From assembly GCF_963664415.1 (NCBI RefSeq), contig NZ_OY761445.1, positions 2,320,501-2,384,500 of the forward strand: a DNA stretch of 64,000 nucleotides, written 5' to 3'. A program made the position numbers and the translations under genes. Numbering within the stretch: position 1 is the first letter of the stretch; every line of letters starts with the position of its first letter. The DNA is from an uncultured Desulfobacter sp. (GTDB lineage Bacteria; Desulfobacterota; Desulfobacteria; Desulfobacterales; Desulfobacteraceae). Positions 1 through 7,817 of this stretch are shown in pieces. The notes beneath the pieces are model-generated. The model did no database searches, was not told the origin of the DNA, and saw nothing but the letters and a program-made list of their open reading frames with translations.

Positions 1-70
1 CAGCAGGAATTTGGGCATCGCAAAAGGAACTGTTATTTCCGAGCTCAAAAAAAAACGCCGGCGGAAGTGA
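1..70 (+). CDS. insA: IS1-family InsA, C-terminal end only
   Basis: Only the last ~22 codons of the DNA-binding InsA protein lie inside the window, read in the frame that starts at base 2 and ending at TGA 68-70. They contain a helix-turn-helix tail of the type IAKGTVISELKKK, as in IS1 InsA. A run of nine A at 47-55 lies just before the stop and is the expected -1 slippery site that joins InsA to the InsB frame. The gene is partial because of the window edge. Confidence 0.6.
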   Translation, partial: SRNLGIAKGTVISELKKKRRRK

Positions 71-537
71 ATCCGTATTACCCGTCCGATGAAACGGCTC
101 CGCCCATGGATGTTGAAATTCAGCTGAGCGTCGAAGGCGATGAATTCTGGAGCTATGTCAGTAATAAGAAAAACCAGCGTTGGACATGGTACGTTATCGA
201 AAGAGAGACAGGGATTATTCTCGCCTGGCATAATGGCAAACGGACGGATGAAAGTTGTGCCCGTCTGATGGAAAAATTGGCTGATTTCCCAATAAGGTAT
301 TTCCATACAGACAATTGGCAGAGTTATAGTAAATTCATTCCGGCTGAAAAGCACATCATTGGGAAAGATAACACATGGAGGATTGAAAGGCGTAATCTGA
401 ATTTCAGAACCCATATCAAGCGATTGAATCGAAAAACTATCTGCTTTTCAAAGAACGAAAATATTCATGACAATGTTATTGGCATGTACATCAACCGGTA
501 TTATTTCTCTACTGGTTCTTTCCTGGAAGCTGCTTAA
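67..537 (+). CDS. insB: IS1-family transposase InsB part (InsAB' catalytic half)
   Basis: This is the catalytic half of an IS1-family DDE transposase, 156 residues from a GTG codon. In IS1 it is normally made as an InsAB' fusion by -1 frameshifting on an A tract, and the same frame is open leftward to the window edge, so the GTG may not be used. The family pattern is visible: a W-x-Y segment near the start, HTDNWQSY around residues 80-87, IERRNLNFRTHIKRLNRKT near 105-123, and the terminal SKNENIHD motif. It looks intact up to its TAA. Neighbouring DNA is accessory, and the insA part is cut by the window start. Confidence 0.85.
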   Translation: MNPYYPSDETAPPMDVEIQLSVEGDEFWSYVSNKKNQRWTWYVIERETGIILAWHNGKRTDESCARLMEKLADFPIRYFHTDNWQSYSKFIPAEKHIIGKDNTWRIERRNLNFRTHIKRLNRKTICFSKNENIHDNVIGMYINRYYFSTGSFLEAA

Positions 538-689
538 TCAACATGTTTGACCCACCACCAAATTTTGGAATCGAGTACAAATAGTCGTTTTGGCGAATAT
601 TGGGCAACATCATCTGCCTCCTTTTGGATTTTTCTCCAAAACATGACAGATATATTGAATAAATTCAAGTTATTTATAACATAAGTAAC

Positions 690-812
690 GTTGTGGGGAT
701 AACCCATAATTATAGACAATTACATGAGCCCGCCCCGCAGAGCCCCGCAGAGCCACAATTACATGAACCCGACCCGCAGAGCCGCACAGAGCCGCATAAC
801 CCGCAGAGCCGC
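690..812. repeat. Degenerate REP-like repeat cluster
   Basis: An approximate copy of the motif CATGAGCCCGACCCGCAG occurs twice (from 723 and 761), followed by several GCAGAGCC units up to 812. The bases just before (ATAATTATAGACAATTA) resemble the end of the conserved leader found upstream of the RAYT genes later in the window. This looks like decayed RAYT-associated repeat DNA. It fills most of the gene-free stretch between the IS1 gene and the next gene at 842; I see nothing else there. Confidence 0.55.
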
Positions 813-841
813 ATTCGTTTCTTAGGCAGTTACGTTATCCC

Positions 842-1390
842 TTACTGCGCTTGCCTATCTGAGGTAGCCTCATTGGATTTAGCTGTTGCCAAGAGAAGAT
901 TTTTAATCACTTGATGACCGGATATTTTTTTAGTCGAATCATACAACCCAAGTTCACCAAAAACTATAGACAATGCCCAGATATACCCATAGGTACCAGC
1001 GTCAACATTAGCAAGCAAGTAAGGAGAAATAGTATGCTGATTGGGAAGCGGACAGCTGTAAGATAAAGCAGTTGCAGGTTCGTTAGGGTCCGCCAATTGA
1101 CACTGCGCAGGTAAGTAGCTCAGAGCGACTTTACCCAAAGCTGTTGCCCTTGAAATACGGTCCGCTTGCCATACTTGTCCGGACACATGGCGCAGGTCGT
1201 AAGGGATTTCAGGGCATCCTCGACTAATCTGCTTGAGAATTACTTCAAGCTTACTGGACATTGGAGATCCCTCCATTTTGTAGTACATAATCTGGAGCCA
1301 CTCTTCACACGTTTGATTGCCCCCGGCAATAGCGCAGTTCGCCATAAGCAGAAAAACCGTTGTAGTTATAATTATTTGGAAAGACCTCAT
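842..1390 (-). CDS. Small secreted Cys-containing protein, candidate periplasmic immunity protein
   Basis: This 182-residue protein begins with a clear signal peptide: MRSF, a hydrophobic stretch to about residue 20, then a likely cleavage after AIA at residues 20-22. The mature part has four cysteines (about residues 28, 59, 97 and 112) and no transmembrane helix, so a disulphide-bonded periplasmic protein is likely. I do not recognise the family. On the same strand the upstream gene before IS3 insertion was the clan CD peptidase-like gene at 4479-5942, only about 35 bp away once the IS is removed. A periplasmic immunity role for that effector is therefore an inference from context. An adaptor or unrelated exported protein is equally possible. 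Confidence 0.6.
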   Translation of the reverse strand: MRSFQIIITTTVFLLMANCAIAGGNQTCEEWLQIMYYKMEGSPMSSKLEVILKQISRGCPEIPYDLRHVSGQVWQADRISRATALGKVALSYLPAQCQLADPNEPATALSYSCPLPNQHTISPYLLANVDAGTYGYIWALSIVFGELGLYDSTKKISGHQVIKNLLLATAKSNEATSDRQAQ

Positions 1391-1610
1391 ATTTTTATTT
1401 CATCCTTTGAAGTGGACCCAATGTCAAGACCGATTTTGACTTTTTTTAAGCTACATTTTTCTGGAATTCCTTGTCAGATCTGGCGGTGACGCCCTCCTTC
1501 CTTACCAGATTTCTATTGCTATTTCATAAAATCATGATACTGTGGCCACCGCCAGTTCGGAGGATAGGGAAATGCTGGGAAGCAACCCGAGCGCCGTGAC
1601 TGGTGACGAG

Positions 1611-1664
1611 AACATGGGGGACAGTATGCACTCCGATGTATGCTGTCCTTCCCCCATGTTTTTG
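1611..1664. other. Long hairpin in the non-coding tail of the IS3 element
   Basis: AACATGGGGGACAGTATGCA at 1611-1630 can pair with TGTATGCTGTCC-TT-CCCCCATGTT at 1637-1660, with a two-base bulge and a six-base loop. A run of T follows on the plus strand to 1663. It could be a rho-independent terminator facing rightward, or a structured RNA carried by the IS. A second short hairpin (CGCGC-CTTA-GCGCG) lies near 1686-1699. Nothing else is recognised in 1413-1745. Confidence 0.45.
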
Positions 1665-2095
1665 TCCTTAATGCGTAAAATCCTCGCGCCTTAGCGCGAA
1701 ATTAATACCCCGTAGGGTCCGCCGGAGGCATTTGGCCTTCATCCTTTAAACCGCATGGTAGATTGCCATTGGCACCTTATATCCCAGGGCCTGGTGGAGC
1801 CTTTCCTGATTGTAAAACCTTATAAATGCTTTCAACGATTGGTAGGCTTCATTCATTGTACGGTAATCCTTCAGATAGATTTCCTCGTATTTTATGGTTC
1901 GCCACAGTCGTTCTACAAAAACATTGTCAAGGGCCCTGCCTTTTGAATCCATGCTGATTTTGACATTTTTATCTTGCAGTATTTTCAAATATTTCAGAGA
2001 AGTAAATTGACTTCCCTGATCTGTGTTAAAAATGCCAGGTGTCGAGAACCGTAATGCTTCCTCAAGGGCCTCAATGCAGAATGTGTTTTCCATTG

Positions 2096-3622
2096 GGGCG
2101 CATTCCCATTTTCACGGTTATGCAGCTAACAATGAGATATGTGAATTGGCCATTTGTTTCAGACAGTTCCATCGTCCCGATTTATAGTATGAGCGCAGCA
2201 TGAGCATTTTCTCCGCATTTTCTTTATACCAAAAAATGCAGGGACCCTTGAGTCTCAAATTGACAACTCTTCGAATCGAACTTTCAATCGCACCACTGCC
2301 AATCGGCAAATTCAATGCCTTTACCGTTGGGAAAGCAAGACGGTGCCTATTACGTACAAAATAATCCCGTTCTGTCTTTATGGCTTTGCTGTTCCGGCCT
2401 CGACAAAGAGCCTGTACTTCTTGTACGACCGTTGCCGATTCACCTTTTAGCAAAAACCGTCGCTGTTTTGAGACCCAGGCTTTACGTTTTTTGGCTGACC
2501 AGTTTTTTCGTAATCCTGCAACCTTTCCCAGATGCTCTACTGCATGATAAAAATCAAGGAGTTCATGCACACTCTCCGGATTCAACCCCAGTGCCTTGAT
2601 CAGACCAGGGACTCGATTCCATATCCAATGAGCCCCGTCCGCAACAAACAACACCTTGTCTGCTTTTTGGATGCAAAGAGACTTCAAATAGCCCTTCAGC
2701 AGCAGAAACAAGCCATCAGGCCCATTAAAACCGCCATCAATAAATGGGGCAAAGCTTTTTTCCTGTTTCCCATGGGCATCGACGACATAAATAATCAACA
2801 GCTTGGGTTCTCTCCAGGCCCCATGATATCTGGTTCTTCCTTTGGCTGTCCGGGGACCTCGCTTTTTTTCCCGCAATCGAGTCCGGCCACCATCGGTGCT
2901 TATGACAACCCGACGACCTTGAAGGTTGTCCTCTTCATTTAAGGGGAGCAGACCCATTTGCTGTACCACCCGTGCTCGTTCTGCGTAGCGGTAGGCCAGT
3001 TTCCGGATCACCTTAACATCCAGGATAGTGCCATGATCACAAAGGACCTGACGTACTTCCTCAAATGAGCTCAGTAACGCGGACCAGGCGCTGACCATCG
3101 CCGCCAAGATTGGTGTACATCGATCATGAATCCCGAGCAAAGCCAAAGCAGCATACAAGCCCTTATATCTTTTGCCATTTCGACGGTCACAGGCTCTTCG
3201 ATAGTATCGAACATGGATTGGGATCGTGCAACCTGAGCTGGTTTGAATTTGAACTGTCTCAAACCCTTCACTTTTCATTCGGCCAGGCCAGCTACGCACC
3301 AACTCTCTTTCTTGTTCGTTATGCTCCGGAGAGTTTATACTGGTTTGGACTTTTTTTTTTAGCATCAACGCGGCTAAACGATTGGTATAGCTTAAAATTT
3401 CTTGTTCAACCTGAATGAGTTCTTCCGGACTGCGAATTAGCCGTTTCTCTTTGTCCAGCTGTTTCAATAATTCATATATTTCTTCTACCGTTTCGCAGGA
3501 TTCAGCCTTTTTGAGTTTCATACTATTTTCTTCCTCATCAGTTGATAATCGAGGGGAAGCATAACTTCTTTTTGCTAAAGAGGATAGTCCGTTTTAAAAA
3601 CCGGGAAAATGGGAATGCGCCC
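2096..3622 (-). mobile_element. ISKra4-type insertion sequence
   Basis: The element is 1527 bp with terminal inverted repeats GGGCGCATTCCCATTTTC (2096-2113; complement at 3605-3622), extending to 21 of 22 matching bases. It is flanked by a perfect 8-bp target duplication, TTCCATTG, at 2088-2095 and 3623-3630. Removing the element and one duplicate restores the IS3 orfB frame (N-T-M-E-N-T). It carries one transposase gene on the minus strand. Confidence 0.92.
2118..3521 (-). CDS. ISKra4-family transposase
   Basis: The 467-residue transposase fills the element almost end to end. DDE-type residues are visible: STDGGR near residue 209, VADGAHWIW near 293 (second Asp), and the C-terminal block PIGSGAIESSIRRVVNLRLKG near 410-430 with the Glu, which is typical of ISKra4-family proteins. 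The LLDFYHAVEHL stretch between the second and third motifs is also characteristic. The gene looks intact, so this may be the most recently active IS in the left part of the window. Confidence 0.9.
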   Translation of the reverse strand: MKLKKAESCETVEEIYELLKQLDKEKRLIRSPEELIQVEQEILSYTNRLAALMLKKKVQTSINSPEHNEQERELVRSWPGRMKSEGFETVQIQTSSGCTIPIHVRYYRRACDRRNGKRYKGLYAALALLGIHDRCTPILAAMVSAWSALLSSFEEVRQVLCDHGTILDVKVIRKLAYRYAERARVVQQMGLLPLNEEDNLQGRRVVISTDGGRTRLREKKRGPRTAKGRTRYHGAWREPKLLIIYVVDAHGKQEKSFAPFIDGGFNGPDGLFLLLKGYLKSLCIQKADKVLFVADGAHWIWNRVPGLIKALGLNPESVHELLDFYHAVEHLGKVAGLRKNWSAKKRKAWVSKQRRFLLKGESATVVQEVQALCRGRNSKAIKTERDYFVRNRHRLAFPTVKALNLPIGSGAIESSIRRVVNLRLKGPCIFWYKENAEKMLMLRSYYKSGRWNCLKQMANSHISLLAA

Positions 3623-4097
3623 TTCCATTGTGTTACTGAGGCGCCATGACAGGACATACCTGCTGAACCAATCCATTACGGCGGTTAAATACATAAATCC
3701 ATTACCAATTCTGATATATGTGATGTCGGTGCTCCACACCTGATTCGGCTTATCAATTACGATATCTTTCAGCAAATAAGGGTAGATTTTATGGTTTTCA
3801 TTTCTCCTTGTTGTCTTTGGTTTCGGGTAAATGGCTTCGATCCGCATCAGCCTCATCAGGCGTTGTACCCGCTTCCTGTTTACCAAATGCCCCTGGCTGT
3901 TCAGGTAGGCCGTGAGCCTCCGGCTTCCGTAAAAGGGAGTTTTGGTATGCTGCTCATCCAATAAATCCATAAGGGAGAGCGTATACGAATCCAATGTTTT
4001 GGGCTTGTAATACAAGGCCCCTTTTGAAACCTTGAGTAACTCACATTGCCTGTTAATACTGATTCCTGAGTGATTTCTATCTATTAGTTCCCTTCTA

Positions 4098-4382
4098 TCA
4101 GAGATTGATTGTATCACCCTTTTTTTTTAACCAGTCATTCTCAACTTTGAGCTGACCTATTTGCTTATACAATTCGTCTATCAATTTTTGATTATCATTT
4201 TCGGTTTTCTTTTTTGCAGTTGAAAATACACCTGGTAATCCTTCTAAGGCTTCTTTCTTCCACCTTGTCAGCAAGGATCTGTGAACTTCATATTTAGATG
4301 ATAACTCAGCTACTGTGTCCTGTTCTCGAATCATTTGAATTGCAATTTTAGCTTTGAACTTTCCGGTGTAGTTTTTCCTCAT
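4098..4382 (-). CDS. IS3-family OrfA, HTH protein
   Basis: This 94-residue protein has the HTH_Tnp_1 (IS3 OrfA) layout. The N-terminal part is MRKNYTGKFKAKIAIQMI, followed by a helix-turn-helix (AELSSKYEVHRSLLTRWKKE) and a C-terminal leucine-zipper-like coiled coil (LIDELYKQIGQLKVENDWLKKK). It ends inside the start of orfB, where an A9 tract would allow the -1 fusion product OrfAB. The 83 bp between its start and the IS end carry the left terminal repeat. Confidence 0.88.
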   Translation of the reverse strand: MRKNYTGKFKAKIAIQMIREQDTVAELSSKYEVHRSLLTRWKKEALEGLPGVFSTAKKKTENDNQKLIDELYKQIGQLKVENDWLKKKGDTINL

Positions 4383-4478
4383 GAACCTCCTTTTTCGGTA
4401 AAAATTTGAACCGGGCTTTTAACACCTTATGTGTAGCTTAGCAACTGGTTCAAATTCTGGGGTCCATTATACTTACAA

Positions 4479-5942
4479 TTAGATCCAACTTGATGGAATG
4501 TGAGTCGCTTTAAGATCCCGCAACCCCTCTGTCAGATGAGGTAGCAAATTTCTCGCATCTGGATGACTCATTCCACCAGCAATGATTCTCTCAAACACCC
4601 CGATCGCTATTAATGCATCCTTCCTGCTCAGAAGAGCAAAATCGGGAATAGGCTTGCTCACAGCTTGATAGCCTTTCTCGATCAACAACCTATTGTTACT
4701 GGCAAAATTTTTCTTGATGGACTTATTGTAATATATCAGGCGAATTGTGGCGTCTCTTCTGTATTTTAAGGCCAAACTTCGGCCTCCAGGCAGATCCGGA
4801 TGCTGTAGCATAGCCTGAACATGATTGTAATATTCACGCAATGGCCCTGTTTGCGTATCGACAACTTCTCTCGCACCTGAAAAATAGTCGTTGTAGAGAG
4901 GCTCTTGACGGATCACCATAGCGTCCAGGTCCCTAAATGCGATTTGTGGTGCTGCCAGATAACCGTGTATTTGCGACCAAACCGCCACGTTATTTCCTTT
5001 ACGTGTTCCTTTGGCGAGAAGTCGATCAAGCGCGGCGCTATCTCCACGGGTAGCATTGTCCCACAACGCCATATGCCTGGTAGCACCGCTGTAGCTACCG
5101 GGTGCCGATCCAGAATAGGCCCAGATCGTCTTGACGCCAGGGAAAACTTTACGCCATTGCTGCATAAAATTCTCACTGGAGCTGTAACAGGCGGAGAGGT
5201 GAAGATCCTCAATTTGTTTTGAAGCCTTTGGTAGAGCCCTGGCCAGTTTTCCGAAAATTGTGATATCCAGTTCACCGTTGAGATCTCCCCAAAACGCAAC
5301 ACCAACATTGTGACCCGAAATAATCAAACGCTTTGGGATTGGATCCGGGTCGGCCCTCTCTGCTGCGGCCCACACCCAGGCAATATTTGCCAATTCATCT
5401 TGCGCATCTGTACCAGCTGATTTTATAACCTTCCGGACATCGTCAGCTTGTCCCGGTGGCAGGCCCATCAAATCAACAAACTCCTTAAGGTGGGTGTCGT
5501 TACGAAGATTAAAAGTTCTCCCGCTCTTTATAACGACATCATCACTGGGAGAATCACCTATATATTCAACCTTATTGCCGAGAAGTCGAAGCTGCGTTGA
5601 TTCATACGAGGATGACGGATTCATACCTATCAACAGAATATGATCCCGTTTGCTATTATTGATGACATTCACCCCCGAAAGGTCACTGACCGCATTGATC
5701 ATCTCAAATACTTTCGGTTGAGTGAGGCTCACAGATCTTGATCTTCCATTGCGATCAAATCGATCAATAGCTCGAAACAAAGCGCTGAACTCACTACCGT
5801 TAGAAATCTTGCCATCCCCATTCAAATCTACCTTGGCAAGATCTATCCCGGCGAATCTTCGATCAGCCCTAGCCGCAGTCAAGTCAATAGCCTTGCCATC
5901 CAGAGATCTTTTAAAATCGATAATATCAAGAGTTTTTATCAT
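4479..5942 (-). CDS. Putative clan CD (caspase/gingipain-like) cysteine peptidase, candidate T6SS effector
   Basis: The protein is 487 residues with no signal peptide. The N-terminal part (about 34-75) holds an EF-hand-like Ca2+ loop, DLNGDGKIS, with a possible second D-rich loop DRFDRNGR. A region about 205-290 has the order expected of clan CD peptidases: a hydrophobic strand ending in ISGH (His211), then 40 residues later HLSACYSS (Cys252), then another strand WAYSGSAPGSYSG. In clan CD families such as CHAT, C13 and gingipain, the catalytic pair is His then Cys with this spacing. Function is inferred from that dyad only. The start has an AGGAG site 10 bp upstream. Its neighbours are T6SS cargo and a secreted candidate immunity protein (842-1390) now separated from it by IS3. 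A non-effector autolytic or sensor protease is the alternative. Confidence 0.6.
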   Translation of the reverse strand: MIKTLDIIDFKRSLDGKAIDLTAARADRRFAGIDLAKVDLNGDGKISNGSEFSALFRAIDRFDRNGRSRSVSLTQPKVFEMINAVSDLSGVNVINNSKRDHILLIGMNPSSSYESTQLRLLGNKVEYIGDSPSDDVVIKSGRTFNLRNDTHLKEFVDLMGLPPGQADDVRKVIKSAGTDAQDELANIAWVWAAAERADPDPIPKRLIISGHNVGVAFWGDLNGELDITIFGKLARALPKASKQIEDLHLSACYSSSENFMQQWRKVFPGVKTIWAYSGSAPGSYSGATRHMALWDNATRGDSAALDRLLAKGTRKGNNVAVWSQIHGYLAAPQIAFRDLDAMVIRQEPLYNDYFSGAREVVDTQTGPLREYYNHVQAMLQHPDLPGGRSLALKYRRDATIRLIYYNKSIKKNFASNNRLLIEKGYQAVSKPIPDFALLSRKDALIAIGVFERIIAGGMSHPDARNLLPHLTEGLRDLKATHIPSSWI

Positions 5943-6049
5943 AATTCTATACTCCTGGCTTTTATAACAACAAACCTTCCTGCTCTATTAACAATTACAT
6001 ATAGGTCCTAATCAAATATTGTTCATATTTCGGGGGCCATGTAAGCGGA

Positions 6050-6230
6050 TATGGATAGAAGTGACAATGTAATTTAAAACTTCAAGTCCGTATTTCTGCT
6101 TGGCCCTGAAAAGCAAATCTAACCAACGATTCCTGTCACGAGCAAATTTCAGCAGAAACTCTTTTTTGTGACAGCGATGGGTTATGTGTCATACGCAACC
6201 TGGAATATAAAATCTTTTTGCGCGCGGCAT
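6050..6230 (-). pseudogene. RAYT transposase, N-terminal remnant
   Basis: From ATG at 6230 the minus strand encodes about 60 codons nearly identical to the start of the three RAYT genes further right (MPRAKRFYIPG... through LEVLNYIVTS). Homology then stops abruptly near 6050, before the HUH motif. No catalytic motif remains, so this is a dead fragment. Its 5' leader is separated from it by about 260 bp that include a MITE-like element. Confidence 0.85.
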
Positions 6231-6320
6231 TTTTATTTACCATATAGTTATTTGTTTCTTAACCCATCTTTTCGAGCGAAAACAAAAAGACATATAATAT
6301 CAGGCAGTTATTTTTTTATA

Positions 6321-6446
6321 TGGCACTACATTTTTTGTAATAAAATCTTATGTTAAAAAGAGTTGGAATTTTTTATGATTTGGTGTAAATAGAAATCCTA
6401 TTTTATTTTCAATGAGTTATGATTAAAACAAACAAATGTAGTGCCA
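6321..6446. mobile_element. MITE-like element with 13-bp inverted repeats
   Basis: TGGCACTACATTT at 6321-6333 is perfectly complemented at 6434-6446, enclosing 126 bp of AT-rich DNA with no gene. A TA dinucleotide flanks both ends (6319-6320 and 6447-6448), as expected for Tc1/mariner-IS630-type mobilisation. It lies inside the segment that separates the RAYT remnant from its usual leader, so it probably inserted there. No related transposase is seen in this window. Confidence 0.55.
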
Positions 6447-6524
6447 TAAAGCACCATTCAGAAATCGTAAGTCTATGAAATCATAAACAATCCAATGTTA
6501 CCATCGAAAAAATGGGTTAAAATT

Positions 6525-6660
6525 GCGATTCTAACCGCCAAAAAGTGATTTTAACACCCAAATAAGGTATATCATTTCATATAATCCATTATGATTACAA
6601 GTTATTTCATGAGCCCGACCCACAGACACAGGTAAGTTCTGTGGGGTGGGCCCGACCGTA
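6525..6660. repeat. RAYT leader copy plus REPIN-like inverted pair
   Basis: 6525-6605 matches the conserved leader seen upstream of the RAYT genes (CTGCGATTCT, then CCAAAAAGTG-TTTTAACAC, then AATAAGGTATAT). From 6606 comes CATGAGCCCGACCCACAGA, followed 11 bp later by the inverted TCTGTGGGGTGGGC. The two can pair, so this is a REPIN-like doublet of REP units. The copy is about 300 bp from the RAYT remnant it presumably belonged to. Confidence 0.65.
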
Positions 6661-6739
6661 ATTTATAATAGCATATCTCTTTTGCAATTCCGATTATAGG
6701 TATCTCCCATTGTTTGCTAAACATGGAATGAGAGAATTT

Positions 6740-7327
6740 TCATTTTTTTTTCATCCATTGGATCGAAAGGGGCTTAAAGACCCCATATTCTGTTAATGAC
6801 AACTCTACAATGAAAATATCATCCAACGACTCTACAACGAGCTTTGGGAAGTTATCTGTTCCAAACCGATAGGTGTTGTCTGGGTGAAACCTGTTGATGA
6901 CCACAAAGCGTCCATATTCTGACGGGCCAAGATTTCGGGCCAAGATAGTCTGTTTCGCCCATTCGGCGAGTTTGTCGGGAGCCCAACCAATCAGAATCCA
7001 TAGCTGTGCCGAATCAGGGTCAGAAAGTGTGGATTGATTGATAGTTGCTTTTACTTTGTACCGCTCTAAGTCTGATTCTGAAAATAGGGGCAATTCATTG
7101 AATCGCTTTTGTGCCTCCTTCTTTACGACTTTTGGAAACTTCCCGAAAGTTTCCTGACCAAAAATTTCAATTTTCGTAAGCAACTCACCTTCAGAAAGGG
7201 CTGTTTCAGAAACCAAGGTGATGACTTTCTCCTGAAATTCTTTTTGGAGTAAAGAAAAGGTCACATCCTTGGTACAGGCGGTTGACGCAATCAACAGACA
7301 TGCAATAATTGTAATCAGCGTTTTCAT
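6740..7327 (-). CDS. Predicted lipoprotein of unknown function
   Basis: I start the gene at ATG 7327 rather than the upstream ATG at 7384, because the next codons give a clean lipoprotein signal: MKTLITIIACLLIASTAC, with Cys18 as lipid-attachment residue. An AAGGAC site precedes it. The ~177-residue mature protein is soluble and has no motif I recognise. It lies directly downstream of the gene split by IS66 (C-terminal half ending at 7443), so the two probably formed an operon. The context suggests a role connected to that unknown protein, possibly an immunity or accessory function. That is inference only. Confidence 0.65.
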   Translation of the reverse strand: MKTLITIIACLLIASTACTKDVTFSLLQKEFQEKVITLVSETALSEGELLTKIEIFGQETFGKFPKVVKKEAQKRFNELPLFSESDLERYKVKATINQSTLSDPDSAQLWILIGWAPDKLAEWAKQTILARNLGPSEYGRFVVINRFHPDNTYRFGTDNFPKLVVESLDDIFIVELSLTEYGVFKPLSIQWMKKK

Positions 7328-7442
7328 AGTCCTTGTCCAATAAAAGGTTGTTAGTTTCGCATAAGCATATGCAATTATTTTCAAATTCTATTAAAGCAAC
7401 AAAATAAGCAATGCAACACTATTAAACAATTGCCTCAAAGCA

Positions 7443-7738
7443 TCATGGCTTGGATTTTGGTTTTGCTGTGACATCATACCCAAAGCTCTTAAGTTCATTA
7501 ACAGCGGTATTGAGCGCGGCACTGAATTCAACCTCACTGATTGGAGGAGGCGTTGAATCTTTATTAACAGCAATCGATTTGCTTTTCTGGTCTTTCCAAA
7601 CCCAGCACACCTTTATTTCGGCCATTTGACTTCCCATCCAGGGATTTGAGACAATTGTGTAATCGATCACTTTGACATTTGCCATGCCGGAGAGTGCCAG
7701 CACAGAATCTTGAAACTGTTTTTCTTGTTTAGTTATAT
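7443..7738 (-). pseudogene. Unknown protein, C-terminal part, cut off by IS66
   Basis: This is the last 95 codons (KQEKQFQDSVLALSG onward, ending KPKSKP) of a gene whose first 269 codons lie at 13743-14549. IS66 with its nested insertions sits between them. The 8-bp duplication AGTTATAT lies at 7731-7738, and removing the IS gives an in-frame join S-D-I-T-K-Q-E-K. The sequence suggests an alpha/beta domain with a VIDYTIVSNPWMG strand-turn. No family is recognised. Confidence 0.8.
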
Positions 7739-7817
7739 GTAAGCGATATTTAAACCCCATCTACCGCCACGCCCAGCGAGCCCATATAATGCCTCCAAAC
7801 TAAAAGGAGGCGACCCC

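Larger units (their letters stand above)
1..617 (+). mobile_element. IS1-family insertion sequence, right-hand part
   Basis: The element is cut by the left window edge. Its coding part ends at 537. A sequence at 595-617 reads on the minus strand GATGATGTTGCCCAATATTC, which resembles an IS1-type terminal repeat (IS1 ends begin GGTGATG-TGCCAA). I place the right end there only tentatively. Without the left end neither the inverted repeat nor a target duplication can be confirmed. Confidence 0.45.
1746..4117 (-). pseudogene. IS3-family transposase OrfB, split by an insertion
   Basis: The N-terminal part runs 4117 to 3623 and the C-terminal part 2087 to 1746. Joining them across the insertion and dropping one copy of the duplicated 8 bp gives a continuous ~278-residue rve-type integrase. 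The N part has the HTH_21 region and the first DDE aspartate (WSTDITYI). The C part has the second aspartate (FNTDQGSQF) and the glutamate (DNVFVERLWRTIKYEE). OrfA overlaps it by 20 bp, and the overlap includes A9 on the coding strand, the usual -1 frameshift site. As it stands the gene is broken. Confidence 0.9.
1413..4466 (-). mobile_element. IS3-family element interrupted by an ISKra4-type element
   Basis: The upstream end reads TGGACCCCAGAATTTGAACC (4466 downward) and the downstream end TGGACCCAATGTCAAGACC (1413 upward). They agree in the first seven bases and more loosely after that. The element carries overlapping orfA and orfB on the minus strand. OrfB is split by an insertion at 2096-3622. 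I see no target duplication flanking 1413 and 4466. About 330 bp of non-coding DNA follows orfB (1413-1745), which is long for an IS3 and may include foreign sequence. Confidence 0.7.

Noticed and set aside
720..812. Repeat-rich stretch considered as a phage or integron attachment site
   Set aside because: The repeats match the REP units beside RAYT genes. No integrase or attC-like pair is present.
842..1390. Small secreted protein considered as a Tai4-type amidase immunity protein
   Set aside because: The secretion signal and cysteines are compatible, but I see no Tai4-specific motif and no Tae4 amidase gene nearby.
1611..1664. Hairpin considered as a group II intron domain V or an attC site
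   Set aside because: No domain V signature, no reverse transcriptase, and no integron R/L box pairs are visible.
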